In this document: positions 50,084-64,000 of the stretch, one piece after another | Position numbering within the stretch: position 1 is the first letter of the stretch | How the letters are laid out: each line of letters starts with the position of its first letter | DNA from: Anaeromyxobacter paludicola | GTDB taxonomy: Bacteria; Myxococcota; Myxococcia; Myxococcales; Anaeromyxobacteraceae | Reading direction: 5' to 3' | Assembly: GCF_023169965.1 (NCBI RefSeq) | Contig: NZ_AP025592.1 | Span: 4,526,332-4,590,331, forward strand | Length of the DNA stretch: 64,000 nt | Translations under genes and position numbers: made by a program | The notes under the pieces: generated by a model | Databases searched by the model: none | What the model was told of the DNA's origin: nothing | The model's input: the letters and a program-made list of their open reading frames with translations, nothing else

Positions 50084-51874
50084 CTACGCCGGCCCCGTCG
50101 CGTGGCCGGCGTCGCGCTCCGGCGCGGGCTGGCCCTTCCAGAACCGCCGCGGCAGCAGGCAGAGCCCCATGATCGCGAGCTGCGAGCCGATGAAGGCCGC
50201 CAGCGCCCAGAAGGCCTTGTCCATGAAGCCGTAGGAGTGGAGCCCCACGCCGAGCATGTTCACGCCGAACCAGGAGAGGCTGGTGATGACGTTGCCGAAG
50301 ATCGCCATCGCCATGATGCCCTTCTCGCGGACGTAGCCGCCCCAGCGGGCGTGCAGGATGATCGCGTTCCAGAGCACGATCATGAGCGCGCCGTTCTCCT
50401 TGGGATCCCAGCCCCAGAACCGGCCCCAGGACTGGTCGGCCCAGATGCCGCCGAGCACGGTCCCGATGAAGCTGAAGAACAGCGCGAAGCAGATGACCCC
50501 GTACGTCATCGAGACCAGGGTGCGGGTGGTGGCGGGGTCGAGCCGCGGGGCGACGTGCCGGCGCAGCGTGTAGGCGATGGCGATGGCGCCGGCGAGGAAG
50601 GTGCCGGAGTAGCCGATGGTGATGGTGACCACGTGCGTCGCAAGCCAGAAGTTCGAGTCGAGGACGGCGCGCATCATCTCCATGGTGTCGCCGTCGCCGG
50701 TGAGGTGGTGGGCCACGATGAGCGAGGCGAAGCCGGCCGCGGCGGCGACCGCGGTGCCGAAGCCCTTGCGGTAGATCCGCTCCAGCACCACGCCGAGGAG
50801 GACGGCGCCCCAGCCGACGAAGACCGCGGACGAGTAGAGGTTCGTGACCGGCGGGCGGCCCTGCAGGATGACGCGCGAGGCGAGGCCGCCGGTGTGGACG
50901 ATCGCGCCCGCGACCAGCAGCGCGAAGGCGGTGGGCTGCAGGAGCTGCGGCTTCCAGGCCCAGGAGGCGAAGAGCACGAGCAGCGCCAGCACGTAGATCA
51001 CCATGCCGAGGTAGAAGGGCTCGGCGCGGTTGAAGAGCACCTCGCTCCCGGCCTGCGAGACGGCGGCGGGGCGGCCGGCGCGGACCTGGCCGGCGAGGCT
51101 GGCCACCGCGGCGTTGAACGCGCCGGCGTCCTGGGCGCCCCAGGCGGCCGCGGCGGCGGCGAGGGCGCGCAGGTCGGGGGCGTCGGCCGCGGCGGGGCTG
51201 CGCCGGAGCGCCTCGCCCACGCTGCGCCACGCGTCGGCGGGCGCGCCGGGCGGCGGGGCCAGGGGGCGGAAGAAGGCGAGCTCGGCGAGCGCGTCCTGCC
51301 GGCTCGCGGCGCCGGGGGCGAGCGGGGCGGCGAGCTCGGCGGCGAGCGGCGCGCCCTCGAGCTGCACGGTGTTCTTGAGCCGGTAGTAGAGGTAGGCGCG
51401 GTCGAAGAGGTTCACCACCGCCGACTGGAAGCGGGTGCGGAGCTTGGCGTCGATGGGGTGCGCCGCCGTCGCCTGCTTCTGCACCTCCTCGAGGTAGGGG
51501 GCGATGGTCCGGAACGAGAAGTAGCGCTCCGAGGTCTGCTTCATCCCCATGAGCCCGAGCACGTCGGGGTCGTTGATCACGAAGACCGGCTGCTGGTCGG
51601 CCACCTCGGGCCGGAACATCACGTCGAGCAGCCACTCGTCGGCCGAGACGGTCCGCCCCTGGTACCGGAAGCTCTGCTGGCTGCGGATCATGAGCAGCGA
51701 GTTGCGCGCCACCGAGTCGGCCGGCTTCACCCGGCCGCCCTCGAGCACCGGTAGCCGGCCGAAGCCGTCCACGTCGAAGCCGCGGACCGGGCCCGGCGGC
51801 AGCATGGTGAACAGCGCGGCGGCGAGCGCGAGCCCGCCGGCGGCGAGGGGGAGGGCCTTCGCGAGCTTGTTCAT
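50084..51874 (-). CDS. ccsA: System II cytochrome c biogenesis protein CcsA/ResC (CcsB of some authors)
   Basis: The 596-residue product has a membrane helix near the N terminus, about 270 residues of periplasmic sequence, then a multi-pass core with the haem-handling WWD-type motif WGRFWGWDPKENGALM and conserved histidines (VHTGGL, HLTGDG, ATHVVTI, ILHARWGG). With ResB it forms the synthase that exports haem and joins it to apocytochromes c. ATG overlaps the resB stop by 4 bp (ATGA). Confidence 0.92.
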   Translation of the reverse strand: MNKLAKALPLAAGGLALAAALFTMLPPGPVRGFDVDGFGRLPVLEGGRVKPADSVARNSLLMIRSQQSFRYQGRTVSADEWLLDVMFRPEVADQQPVFVINDPDVLGLMGMKQTSERYFSFRTIAPYLEEVQKQATAAHPIDAKLRTRFQSAVVNLFDRAYLYYRLKNTVQLEGAPLAAELAAPLAPGAASRQDALAELAFFRPLAPPPGAPADAWRSVGEALRRSPAAADAPDLRALAAAAAAWGAQDAGAFNAAVASLAGQVRAGRPAAVSQAGSEVLFNRAEPFYLGMVIYVLALLVLFASWAWKPQLLQPTAFALLVAGAIVHTGGLASRVILQGRPPVTNLYSSAVFVGWGAVLLGVVLERIYRKGFGTAVAAAAGFASLIVAHHLTGDGDTMEMMRAVLDSNFWLATHVVTITIGYSGTFLAGAIAIAYTLRRHVAPRLDPATTRTLVSMTYGVICFALFFSFIGTVLGGIWADQSWGRFWGWDPKENGALMIVLWNAIILHARWGGYVREKGIMAMAIFGNVITSLSWFGVNMLGVGLHSYGFMDKAFWALAAFIGSQLAIMGLCLLPRRFWKGQPAPERDAGHATGPA

Positions 51875-53043
51875 GCAGCCTCCAGGAGCGCGGCGGACTG
51901 GCGGCGCCGGGCGGAGCGGCGCAGGGCGACGACGAAGTGCAGGACGAGCCCCGCCGCCACGAGCACGCAGGAGATGTAGGGGAGCAGCCAGCCCGGGTTC
52001 TCCACCACCTGCAGCACCGAGAGCGTGTCGCCCTTGCCGAAGCTCGCCTGGTAGAAGGCCTTGCCGGCGTAGCGCAGCGGCTGGTTCATGTAGATGAGGA
52101 CGTCCCGCTCCTCGCCGCGCGAGGGGTTCGACAGGTGCACCAGGCTCGAGAAGTTCTTCGGGATCTCGGTGCCCGGGTAGACGTCGTGGCTGAACTTCTT
52201 GAGGGTGATGGCGTAGGGCAGGTACTGCCGCTGCGGCCGCATCGAGAGCACGTAGGTGCGCCCCTCGTGGATGAAGCTCTGCGGCGCGCCGAGCGCGTTC
52301 GAGACGAGCCAGGTGCCGTAGCTCCTGCCGCCGGCCACCGGCTCGACGAAGGCGGCGCGCCGGTTGAGCTGCTCGTCGGAGGCGATGGGCGGGAGCGGCC
52401 GGACGCTCACCATCGCGCCCACGCCCATGTTGGCCGGGGAGGGCGGGTCGGAGGGGCCGCGGTTCGCGAGCTCGGCGTTCTCCAGGTAGCCCTTCACCCG
52501 CAGCGTCACCGGCGAGCCCGGCAGGGCCACCTCGCCGCCGCGGGCGAGCCGCGCCTCCGGCACGGCGTAGACCTCGTCGTGCGCGGGATCGGTCACGTCG
52601 ATCACGGCGAGCTCGAGGTCGCGCGGGCTCTCGACGTAGTTGAGCGTCTGCCCCTGCTCGATGGTGAGCTGCGTCTCCTTCTGGAAGAAGCTGGTCACGA
52701 ACTCGCCGGCGAAGAGGAGGATGAGGCCGGCGTGGACGATCCAGAGCCCCGCCTTCCTCCACGAGAGCTCGAGCCGCCGCGCCTGGGCGGCGACGAGGTT
52801 CACGGTCAGCACCAGCCCGACCAGGCCGCCGCCGGGCGCGACCGGGATCCGCCAGGCGGTGCCCGGCACGTCCCACCAGACGAGGAAGCTGCGGATGTAG
52901 GCGTTCACCGCGCCGAGCGTGCCCATGGTGGTCTGCGCGAGGGTGCAGGCGATCACCAGCACCATCAGCAGCGCCAGGCAGACGATGGTCAGCTTGAGGG
53001 ACGTGAGGGCGTCCCAGACGCTTCTAAGGGGTCGCTGGGTCAA
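51871..53043 (-). CDS. resB: System II cytochrome c biogenesis protein ResB (Ccs1)
   Basis: The 390-residue product has three N-terminal helices ([55 protein letters not shown]), a large periplasmic domain and a final helix ([18 protein letters not shown]), as in ResB. The start is probably TTG 53043, overlapping the lipoprotein stop by 20 bp; the frame is open to TTG 53109. Works with CcsA (50084). Confidence 0.85.
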   Translation of the reverse strand: MTQRPLRSVWDALTSLKLTIVCLALLMVLVIACTLAQTTMGTLGAVNAYIRSFLVWWDVPGTAWRIPVAPGGGLVGLVLTVNLVAAQARRLELSWRKAGLWIVHAGLILLFAGEFVTSFFQKETQLTIEQGQTLNYVESPRDLELAVIDVTDPAHDEVYAVPEARLARGGEVALPGSPVTLRVKGYLENAELANRGPSDPPSPANMGVGAMVSVRPLPPIASDEQLNRRAAFVEPVAGGRSYGTWLVSNALGAPQSFIHEGRTYVLSMRPQRQYLPYAITLKKFSHDVYPGTEIPKNFSSLVHLSNPSRGEERDVLIYMNQPLRYAGKAFYQASFGKGDTLSVLQVVENPGWLLPYISCVLVAAGLVLHFVVALRRSARRRQSAALLEAA

Positions 53044-53710
53044 AGCGGAGGCTCTCCACGAGACGGATGAAGTCGGGGCGTGCACGGGCGGCCGGCTCGG
53101 CGTCTCCAACCATCTTGACGAACCAGGTGTTCCCGCCCGACTCGAGCAGGCCGGCCACCATGCGGCTCTTCTGCTGCCCTTCGCTGGTGAAGTCGTAGAG
53201 CGAGATGGGGCCGGCGGGGCTCTTCACGCGCTGCCGCGCCGAGGCGAGCTGCGCGTCGTCCACCGGCCCGAGCCCGATCTGCCCGCGCCAGCGGTTCACG
53301 TTGGCGAGCTCGCCGCCGGCCGGTCCGGGGAGGACGACCACCGAGACGTCGAGCTTGCCGGGGATGGGCGCCTTCAGCGTGGCGTAGCGCATGCCGCCGG
53401 AGCGGCTCTCGGCCCAGCCCTTCGGGAGCGTCCACTTCATGGCCGCGCCGCCGGCCGGCGACGGCGGCGGAGGGACGTCGCCCGCCATCCCCGGGGGCGC
53501 GCCACCGCCCATCCCACCCCCCATCCCGCCGCCCATGGCGCCGCCGGCGGCCGGGGCCGCGGCCGGCTCCTTCGGCACCTGGACATGGGTGACCTCGCCG
53601 CGGCTGCAGGCCGCGAGGGCGGCGACGGACATCAGGAGCGAGGCGGCGAGCGCCGCGCGCCATCGGGCGGGCGGCGGGGTGGGGCGGTCCTGGGCGGACG
53701 GGCCGGGCAT
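53024..53710 (-). CDS. Lipoprotein upstream of the cytochrome c maturation genes
   Basis: The 228-residue product has a lipobox LAACS (Cys35), a low-complexity stretch with repeated MGGG (about 59-70), then a globular domain with [23 protein letters not shown] style sequence seen in many planctomycete and myxobacterial hypotheticals. First gene of a lipoprotein-resB-ccsA operon, so it may assist cytochrome c assembly. Confidence 0.78.
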   Translation of the reverse strand: MPGPSAQDRPTPPPARWRAALAASLLMSVAALAACSRGEVTHVQVPKEPAAAPAAGGAMGGGMGGGMGGGAPPGMAGDVPPPPSPAGGAAMKWTLPKGWAESRSGGMRYATLKAPIPGKLDVSVVVLPGPAGGELANVNRWRGQIGLGPVDDAQLASARQRVKSPAGPISLYDFTSEGQQKSRMVAGLLESGGNTWFVKMVGDAEPAARARPDFIRLVESLRFDPATP

Positions 53711-53723
53711 GCGGATGACCTCT

Positions 53724-53769
53724 GGTATGGACGGGTGGTTGACCTACGTCAAGCCTTGCTTGGTGTCAA
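53724..53769 (-). promoter_or_regulatory. Promoter region with CRP/FNR-type palindrome for the resB operon
   Basis: TTGAC-CTAC-GTCAA (53739-53752) is a perfect palindrome of the CRP/FNR superfamily type (FNR itself is TTGAT-N4-ATCAA). On the minus strand TTGACA (53769-53764) is a good -35 element, with a weak -10 covering the palindrome; a second TTGACG/CATACC pair with 17-bp spacing ends at 53724. Confidence 0.5.
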
Positions 53770-53861
53770 TCGAAGCGACGGGCGCCTGGCCGCCCGGCCG
53801 TCCTCCGGGCGATGCGGTTCCCATGGTGGCCGGGGGGAGTTCCCGCTAGCATTCCCGGCCC

Positions 53862-54589
53862 GTGAAGCGCGTCGTCATCGCCCAGACCGGCTCCGTCGGC
53901 CCCGACGTGAGCGACCTCTTCGGGGATTTCCCCGACTGGTTCGCGCGGCTCCTGCGCGGCCGGGCGGAGCCCCTCGTGGCCCGCGCCCCGGGCGACCTCG
54001 CCTCCCTGGAGCCGTTCGACGGGGTGGTGGTCACGGGCTCCTTCGCCAGCGTCACCGCCCCCGAGCCCTGGATGGACGCGCTCTCGGCCGAGCTGCTCCG
54101 GATCGCCCGCGAGCGCCCGGTGCTCGGCGTCTGCTTCGGCCACCAGCTCCTGGCCCGCGCCCTGGGGGGACGCGTCGAGCGCAACCCGCGCGGCCTCGAG
54201 GCCGGCGCCTGCGAGGTGGCGCTCACGCCCGCCGGCCGCGACGACCCGCTCTTCGACGGCGTCCCGGACCGCTTCCTCGCCCACGAGCTGCACGAGGACC
54301 ACGTGGCCGAGCTGCCGCCCGGCGCGGTGCGGCTCGCCGGCAACGCCATGAGCCCGGTGCAGGCCTTCCGGGCCGGCAACCTGCGGGCGGTCCAGTTCCA
54401 CCCCGAGATCGACCTCGCCCGGGCCCGCTTCTTCGCGACGCGCGACCGGCAGGACCACGACCGCCGGGTCCCGGGCGGCTCCGAGGCGGTGCGGGCCTCG
54501 CTCGCCGAGACCCCGGCCGCCGTCCGCTGCTTCCACAACTGGCTCGCGCGCTATGTCGGCGCGGCCGAACCGCAGGCAGGAGACGTCCG

Positions 54590-54611
<22 letters not shown>
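53862..54611 (+). CDS. GMP synthase-like class I glutamine amidotransferase
   Basis: The 249-residue product has the glutaminase nucleophile Cys91 in [15 protein letters not shown] and the catalytic His-Glu in [12 protein letters not shown]. There is no fused synthetase, as in the YfeJ/GuaA1-like stand-alone group. It starts at GTG 53862, and the stop lies 22 bp inside gloA, so the two are coupled. Confidence 0.85.
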
Positions 54612-54985
<374 letters not shown>

Positions 54986-55066
54986 CGGGCGGACGCGGCG
55001 GCTCGCCTGCTTGCGGCGCGCCGCCCGCCCCGATACGAGACCCGCAACGGAGAGAGGGAGGAGCCG

Positions 55067-60325
<5,259 letters not shown>

Positions 60326-60334
60326 CCCCGCGGC

Positions 60335-61504
60335 TCAGTCCACCAGCAGCTCGGGGCGCGCGCCGAGGAGGGCGGCGCCGCGGGCCACCGCGGTCTGCGG
60401 GTCGTCCTCGGCCAGGCAGGGGCGCGGGAAGGCGGCGGCCGCCGCGGCGCGGACCTGGGGCACGAAGGTGGTGCCGCCGATGAGGAGCATCGCGCCGAGG
60501 TCCCCCGGCCCGAGCCCGGCGTCGCGCACCGTGGCGGCGGCGCAGGCGACGGCGCGCTGCACCAGCTCGGCCCAGTGCGGCCGCAGGTGCTCCCGGTGGA
60601 TGAGGACGTCGAGGTGCGGCTCGCGGCCGCTGAAGGCGTCCTTGAGGACGTAGCGCGCCTCGGGCGAGGACGAGAGCAGCCGCTTCACCTGCTCGCACTG
60701 CCGCTGGATCCGGCTGCGCAGGATGACGTCCCGCTCCACCTCGACGTTGCGGGTGCGCCAGATCCCGCTCGCGATCCAGCGCGCGAAGGCCACGTCGAAG
60801 TCCTCGCCGCCGAGGCAGTCGTCGCCGCCCGAGGAGAGCACCTTCAGCCGGCCGTCCTCCTTGCGGACCACGGTCGCGTCGAAGGTGCCGCCGCCGAAGT
60901 CGAAGACCAGCACCGGGGCGTCGCCCCAGCCCGGCCCGGCGAAGCCGCGCGACACCGCGCCGGCGCAGGGCTCGCTCACCACGCGGAGCACCTCGAGCCC
61001 GGCCGCGCGGCCGCAGCGGCGCATGGCGTCCTTCACCTCCGGGGTGGCGGTCACCGGCACCGTGAGGACGGCCCCGCCGATCTGGCGGCCGAAGCGGGCC
61101 TCGGCCCGCTCGCGCAGGTGCCGGAGCAGGAGGGCGGCCACCTCGCTCGCCGGCCAGAGCCGGCCGCGCACCTCGACCGCCGCCTCCCCGGCGCCCTGCG
61201 GGCCCTGGGCGCGGATGCGGAACCCGGCGCAGGCGTCGAGGAGCCGCGCGCCGGGGGAGTCGGCGGCGTGGCCGATGATCCGCTTGATGCCGAACACGGT
61301 GTACTGCGGGTCGCTGGCGCGGAGCCGGTCGGCCTCGGCGCCGACGATCGGCGGCCCGGCCTTGGGGAAGTGCACCACGCTCGGGATGCAGGCCTCCCCG
61401 CGGCCGTCGAGCGCGAAGTGGAGCTTGCCGTCCACCAGGGCGGCGGCGGTGGAGAAGGTGGTCCCGAGGTCGATGCCCAGGACGATGCCGGAGGGAGATG
61501 ACAC
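60335..61504 (-). CDS. Hsp70-like ATPase domain without a substrate-binding domain
   Basis: The 389-residue product is only the Hsp70 nucleotide-binding domain: phosphate-1 GIDLGTTFSTAAAL, phosphate-2 VLVFDFGGGTFDATVV and adenosine motif MLLIGGTTFVPQV. It ends right after the NBD, with no linker (DVLLLD) or peptide-binding domain. Related truncated forms are common in myxobacteria; they may regulate other chaperones or serve as a switch. GTG 61504. Confidence 0.88.
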   Translation of the reverse strand: MSSPSGIVLGIDLGTTFSTAAALVDGKLHFALDGRGEACIPSVVHFPKAGPPIVGAEADRLRASDPQYTVFGIKRIIGHAADSPGARLLDACAGFRIRAQGPQGAGEAAVEVRGRLWPASEVAALLLRHLRERAEARFGRQIGGAVLTVPVTATPEVKDAMRRCGRAAGLEVLRVVSEPCAGAVSRGFAGPGWGDAPVLVFDFGGGTFDATVVRKEDGRLKVLSSGGDDCLGGEDFDVAFARWIASGIWRTRNVEVERDVILRSRIQRQCEQVKRLLSSSPEARYVLKDAFSGREPHLDVLIHREHLRPHWAELVQRAVACAAATVRDAGLGPGDLGAMLLIGGTTFVPQVRAAAAAAFPRPCLAEDDPQTAVARGAALLGARPELLVD

Positions 61505-61513
61505 GGGCGCTCG

Positions 61514-62179
61514 CTAGTGGACGGCCTGCCGGACCAGCCGGTCGAGGTCCCGGGGGGTGAGGCCGGCCGACTGCACCGTCGAGCCCCACGTGGCCTTGCC
61601 GGCGCGCACCGGCGCGAGCAGCGCGCCCGGCGGGACGCGCAGCTTCGGGGCGAGCACGGTCGCGAGGATCGCCTCCTCGCTCCCCGCCCCGGCGGCCCGG
61701 AGCGCGGCGAGCGCCTTCGCGTCGGCGCCGGCGCGCGAGACGAGCACGTCGTCCACCGCCAGCGCCGCCAGCTCGGCCTCGGGCGCGCCGCGAGCGAGCC
61801 GGTCCGCGAACGGGCGGCCCAGCCTGGCCCCGCCGGCCGCGAGCGCCGCCCTCCACGAGCCCGACGCCCCCTTGGCCTCGAGGAGCGCCGCCGGATCGGC
61901 GCCCATCCGCGCCCCGGCCCAGCGGGCGATCCAGAGGTCCTCGGCGGCCGCGCCCATCATCACCGCCCGGACCAGCTCGGCCTTGGGCACGCCGTAGGCG
62001 GCCGAGAGCAGCGAGCTGCGCGTGGTGGCGAGGATGTACGGATCGGCGGCCGAGGGGCGCGCCGCGTCGTACGTCCGGTCGTTGAAGCAGTGGCAGGCGG
62101 GTCCCGCCGGGGCGGGCCGGGCGACTGCGGGGAGGAGGGCGAGGGCGGAGGCGAGGAGGAGCGGTCGCAAGCGGCTCAA
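61514..62179 (-). CDS. Secreted hypothetical protein with CHCFNDR motif
   Basis: The 221-residue product has a signal peptide (PLLLASALALLPAVARPA) followed by GPACHCFNDRTYDAARP, then Ala/Leu-rich helices with GVPKAELVRAVMMGAAAEDLWIA. The cysteines of CHC and absence of others could bind metal or form a disulfide. It starts at TTG 62179. Adjoins the Hsp70-like gene by 9 bp, probably one operon. Family not recognised. Confidence 0.65.
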   Translation of the reverse strand: MSRLRPLLLASALALLPAVARPAPAGPACHCFNDRTYDAARPSAADPYILATTRSSLLSAAYGVPKAELVRAVMMGAAAEDLWIARWAGARMGADPAALLEAKGASGSWRAALAAGGARLGRPFADRLARGAPEAELAALAVDDVLVSRAGADAKALAALRAAGAGSEEAILATVLAPKLRVPPGALLAPVRAGKATWGSTVQSAGLTPRDLDRLVRQAVH

Positions 62180-62192
62180 CCTAGCCCGGAAG

Positions 62193-62253
62193 CTCCCCTC
62201 CTGGGGAGTCCCCCGGGCCGAGGACGGCCGCCCGCCGGTGGGCGTCCGCCCAC
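62193..62253 (-). terminator. Two short hairpins after the EF-G gene
   Basis: GTGGGC-GTCC-GCCCAC (62238-62253) and CTCCCC-TCCT-GGGGAG (62193-62208) are perfect inverted repeats in the 85-bp gap after the EF-G stop. No U-run follows either. They may halt or trim the EF-G transcript, or protect it. Confidence 0.3.
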
Positions 62254-62264
62254 TCGTACCCCCG

Positions 62265-64000
62265 CTAGATCACATCGTAGCGGTCGAAGCGCATCGTGAA
62301 GAGCGCCCGGCCCTGGCTCAGCGAGCGCAGCTCGGTGGCGTAGCCGAACATCCGGCGCAGCGGCGCGTCGCAGGTGATCGCCTTCACGGCGCCCCGGTCG
62401 GCGACGTCGAGGACCAGCGCCCGCCGCCGGTCGAGGCTCCCGAGCACCTCCCCCAGGTTCTCGGAGGGCGCGACCACCTCGACCCGCATGAGCGGCTCGA
62501 GCACCACCGGCCGGGCCTGCGCCGCGGCGGCCCGCACCGCCTCCGCGGTGGCCACCTTGTAGGCGAACGGCTTCGAGGCCCCCTCGCGCCAGGTCGCGCC
62601 GGTGAGCGTGACCCGGAGGTCCTGCAGCGGCCAGCCCTCGAGGACGCCCCCCTCCGCCGCCTCGCGCGCGCCCGCCTCGCAGCAGCCGCGGACCTCCGGG
62701 CGCAGGAAGGGGAGCGCCGCGGCCTCCCTGGCCACCTCGAAGCGGAACCCCTCGCCGCGCGCGAGCGGCTCGACCCGCACCGCGGCCTGCCCGAAGAGCT
62801 CCTCGTCCTCCACCTGGCGCTGGAAGCTGCGCTCCGCGGCGGCGGCGGCGGTGATGGTCTCCCGCCGCAGCACCTGCGGGTCGCCGGTGCGGACGGGCAG
62901 CTTGAACTCGCGCCGGAGCCGCTCGGCCACCACCTGGAGGTGCAGCTCCCCCTGGCCCGAGACGAGGAGCTGCCCGGTGTCGGGGTCCTCGCCGAAGCGC
63001 AGGCTCGGGTCCTCGTCGGCGAGGCGCGAGAGCGCGGCGAGCAGCTCGTCGCGATCCTTGAGCGAGGCCGCCTCGATGGCCGCCGAGATCACCGGGTCGT
63101 AGCTGCCGATGCGGGTGAGGCGCAGCGGGTGGGCCCGGTCGCAGAGGGTGTCGCCGGTGCGCGTCTCCTTCAGCCCCATGACCGCGCAGAGCTGGCCCGC
63201 GCCGAGCGAGGGGACGCGCCGCGTCTCGGCGGCGTGGAGCAGCAGCAGCCGCGAGACCCGCTCCGCCTTGCCGAGGTCGGCGTTCCAGACCTCGTCCCCC
63301 TCGGCGAGCTCGCCGGAGTACAGCCGGAGGAACACGTGGCGCCGCTCGTCGTCGAGGAGCGAGACCTTGAACGCGAGCGCCAGGAGCGGCCCCTTCTCGT
63401 CCACGGCGCGCGCCTCCTCGGCGCCGGTGGCCGGGTTCGTCCCGGCGACGGGCGGGAGGTCGAGCGGCGAGGGGAGCCAGTCGCAGACGGCGTCGAGCAC
63501 CTGCGGGACGCCGGCGTTGTGGAGCGCGGAGCCGCAGAGCACGGGCACGAAGCGGCCGGAGAGGGTGGCGCGGCGCACCGCGGCCCGGAGCGCCGGCTCG
63601 TCGAGCGGGCGGTCGGAGAGCACCGCCTCCGCCACTGCGTCGTCGAGGTCGGCGAGGGTGGCCACGAGCGCCTCGCGGTCGGCCTCGGCCGCGCGGGAGA
63701 TCCCCTCGGCCACGGTGAAGGCGCGCGGGTCGTCCGGATCCGTGAACCGGATCGTCCGGCGCCCCACGAGGTCCTCCAGCCCCGCGAACGCCGCCCCGGC
63801 GCCGAGCGGGCGCTGCACCGCCGCGATGCGGTGCTCGGTGAAGGCGCGGCGCATCGAGGCGAGGGTCCCCTCGAAGTCGGCGCCCACCCGGTCCATCTTG
63901 TTGGCGAAGGCGAGGCGAGGCACGCGGTAGCGGTCGGCCTGGCGCCAGACCGTCTCGCTCTGCGGCTCGACCCCGTGCGCGGCGTCGAACACGGCGACGG
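62265..64000 (-). CDS. Divergent elongation factor G (5' end beyond right edge)
   Basis: The frame enters from the right edge and runs to a TAG at 62265; about 578 residues are seen. Visible G-domain parts are VFDAAHGVEPQSETVWRQAD and the G4 motif ANKMDR, then domains II-V (RLYSGELAEGDEVW, GQGELHLQVVAERL, ALFTMRFDRYDVI). Domain IV lacks the usual HSGG loop, having VEDEELFGQAAV, so it is a divergent EF-G2-like paralog. Its role may be specialised translocation, recycling or stress. Confidence 0.88.
   Translation of the reverse strand, partial: VAVFDAAHGVEPQSETVWRQADRYRVPRLAFANKMDRVGADFEGTLASMRRAFTEHRIAAVQRPLGAGAAFAGLEDLVGRRTIRFTDPDDPRAFTVAEGISRAAEADREALVATLADLDDAVAEAVLSDRPLDEPALRAAVRRATLSGRFVPVLCGSALHNAGVPQVLDAVCDWLPSPLDLPPVAGTNPATGAEEARAVDEKGPLLALAFKVSLLDDERRHVFLRLYSGELAEGDEVWNADLGKAERVSRLLLLHAAETRRVPSLGAGQLCAVMGLKETRTGDTLCDRAHPLRLTRIGSYDPVISAAIEAASLKDRDELLAALSRLADEDPSLRFGEDPDTGQLLVSGQGELHLQVVAERLRREFKLPVRTGDPQVLRRETITAAAAAERSFQRQVEDEELFGQAAVRVEPLARGEGFRFEVAREAAALPFLRPEVRGCCEAGAREAAEGGVLEGWPLQDLRVTLTGATWREGASKPFAYKVATAEAVRAAAAQARPVVLEPLMRVEVVAPSENLGEVLGSLDRRRALVLDVADRGAVKAITCDAPLRRMFGYATELRSLSQGRALFTMRFDRYDVI

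Noticed and set aside
53044..53109. ResB start at TTG 53109
   Set aside because: It would extend far into the lipoprotein gene with no conserved residues; TTG 53043 suits the family N terminus better.

Overview
The window is very GC-rich with a strong G/C third-position bias and dense, often overlapping genes. The gene content (Mo-nitrogenase operon, DraT/DraG, many hybrid histidine kinases, system II cytochrome c maturation, a eukaryote-like giant acyl-CoA carboxylase) points to a diazotrophic myxobacterium, most likely Anaeromyxobacter or a close relative. This is an inference from content and composition; no 16S gene is present.

Region 1 (1-8166): a truncated multicopper oxidase with a small secreted partner, a NarL-type kinase/regulator pair, a DUF4118-PAS-GAF hybrid kinase, a DUF72 protein, a secreted three-repeat DUF3761-like protein and a DUF5996 protein.

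Region 2 (about 8494-22407): the nitrogen-fixation locus. draG (+) and draT (-) converge and overlap tail to tail. draT and nifA diverge from two overlapping candidate sigma-54 promoters. A NifA-type upstream site and a good sigma-54 promoter precede one long operon: nifH, nifD, nifK, a fused nifEN, nifX, a nif-specific ferredoxin, a second nifX-like gene, nifB (with its own NifX domain), nifW and a HesA/ThiF-like gene. NifA and sigma-54 would switch on the operon. NifB makes the cofactor core, NifEN and the NifX proteins mature and carry it, NifHDK is the enzyme, and DraT/DraG switch NifH off and on through its conserved Arg99. nifU, nifS, nifV, nifQ, nifZ and nifT are not in the window.

Region 3 (22450-31995): an RND/MMPL exporter followed by envelope-glycan genes: a GT2 polyprenyl-phosphate glycosyltransferase, an asparagine synthase-like amidotransferase, an MptB-like GT-C enzyme, a GT39 enzyme and a UDP-sugar epimerase.

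Region 4 (32130-48847): mixed housekeeping and accessory genes: bacteriohemerythrin, a duplicated DUF6328 membrane protein, a STAS protein, DUF554, two quinone oxidoreductases, a DUF4403 lipoprotein, a LysR/tryptophanase divergent pair, SixA plus CHAD, an SDR, a MASE1 hybrid kinase, a GIY-YIG protein, a LuxR-HTH-only regulator, a double-hotdog thioesterase and an Omp85-like barrel.

Region 5 (49001-64000): a receiver-only protein, a CBS protein whose Shine-Dalgarno lies in a hairpin, a lipoprotein-ResB-CcsA cytochrome c maturation operon behind a CRP/FNR-type palindrome, a glutamine amidotransferase, glyoxalase I, a 1752-residue single-chain carboxylase whose biotin carboxylase domain looks catalytically eroded, an Hsp70 made only of its ATPase domain, a secreted protein, and a partial, divergent EF-G. 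No tRNA, rRNA, CRISPR array or insertion sequence was seen.
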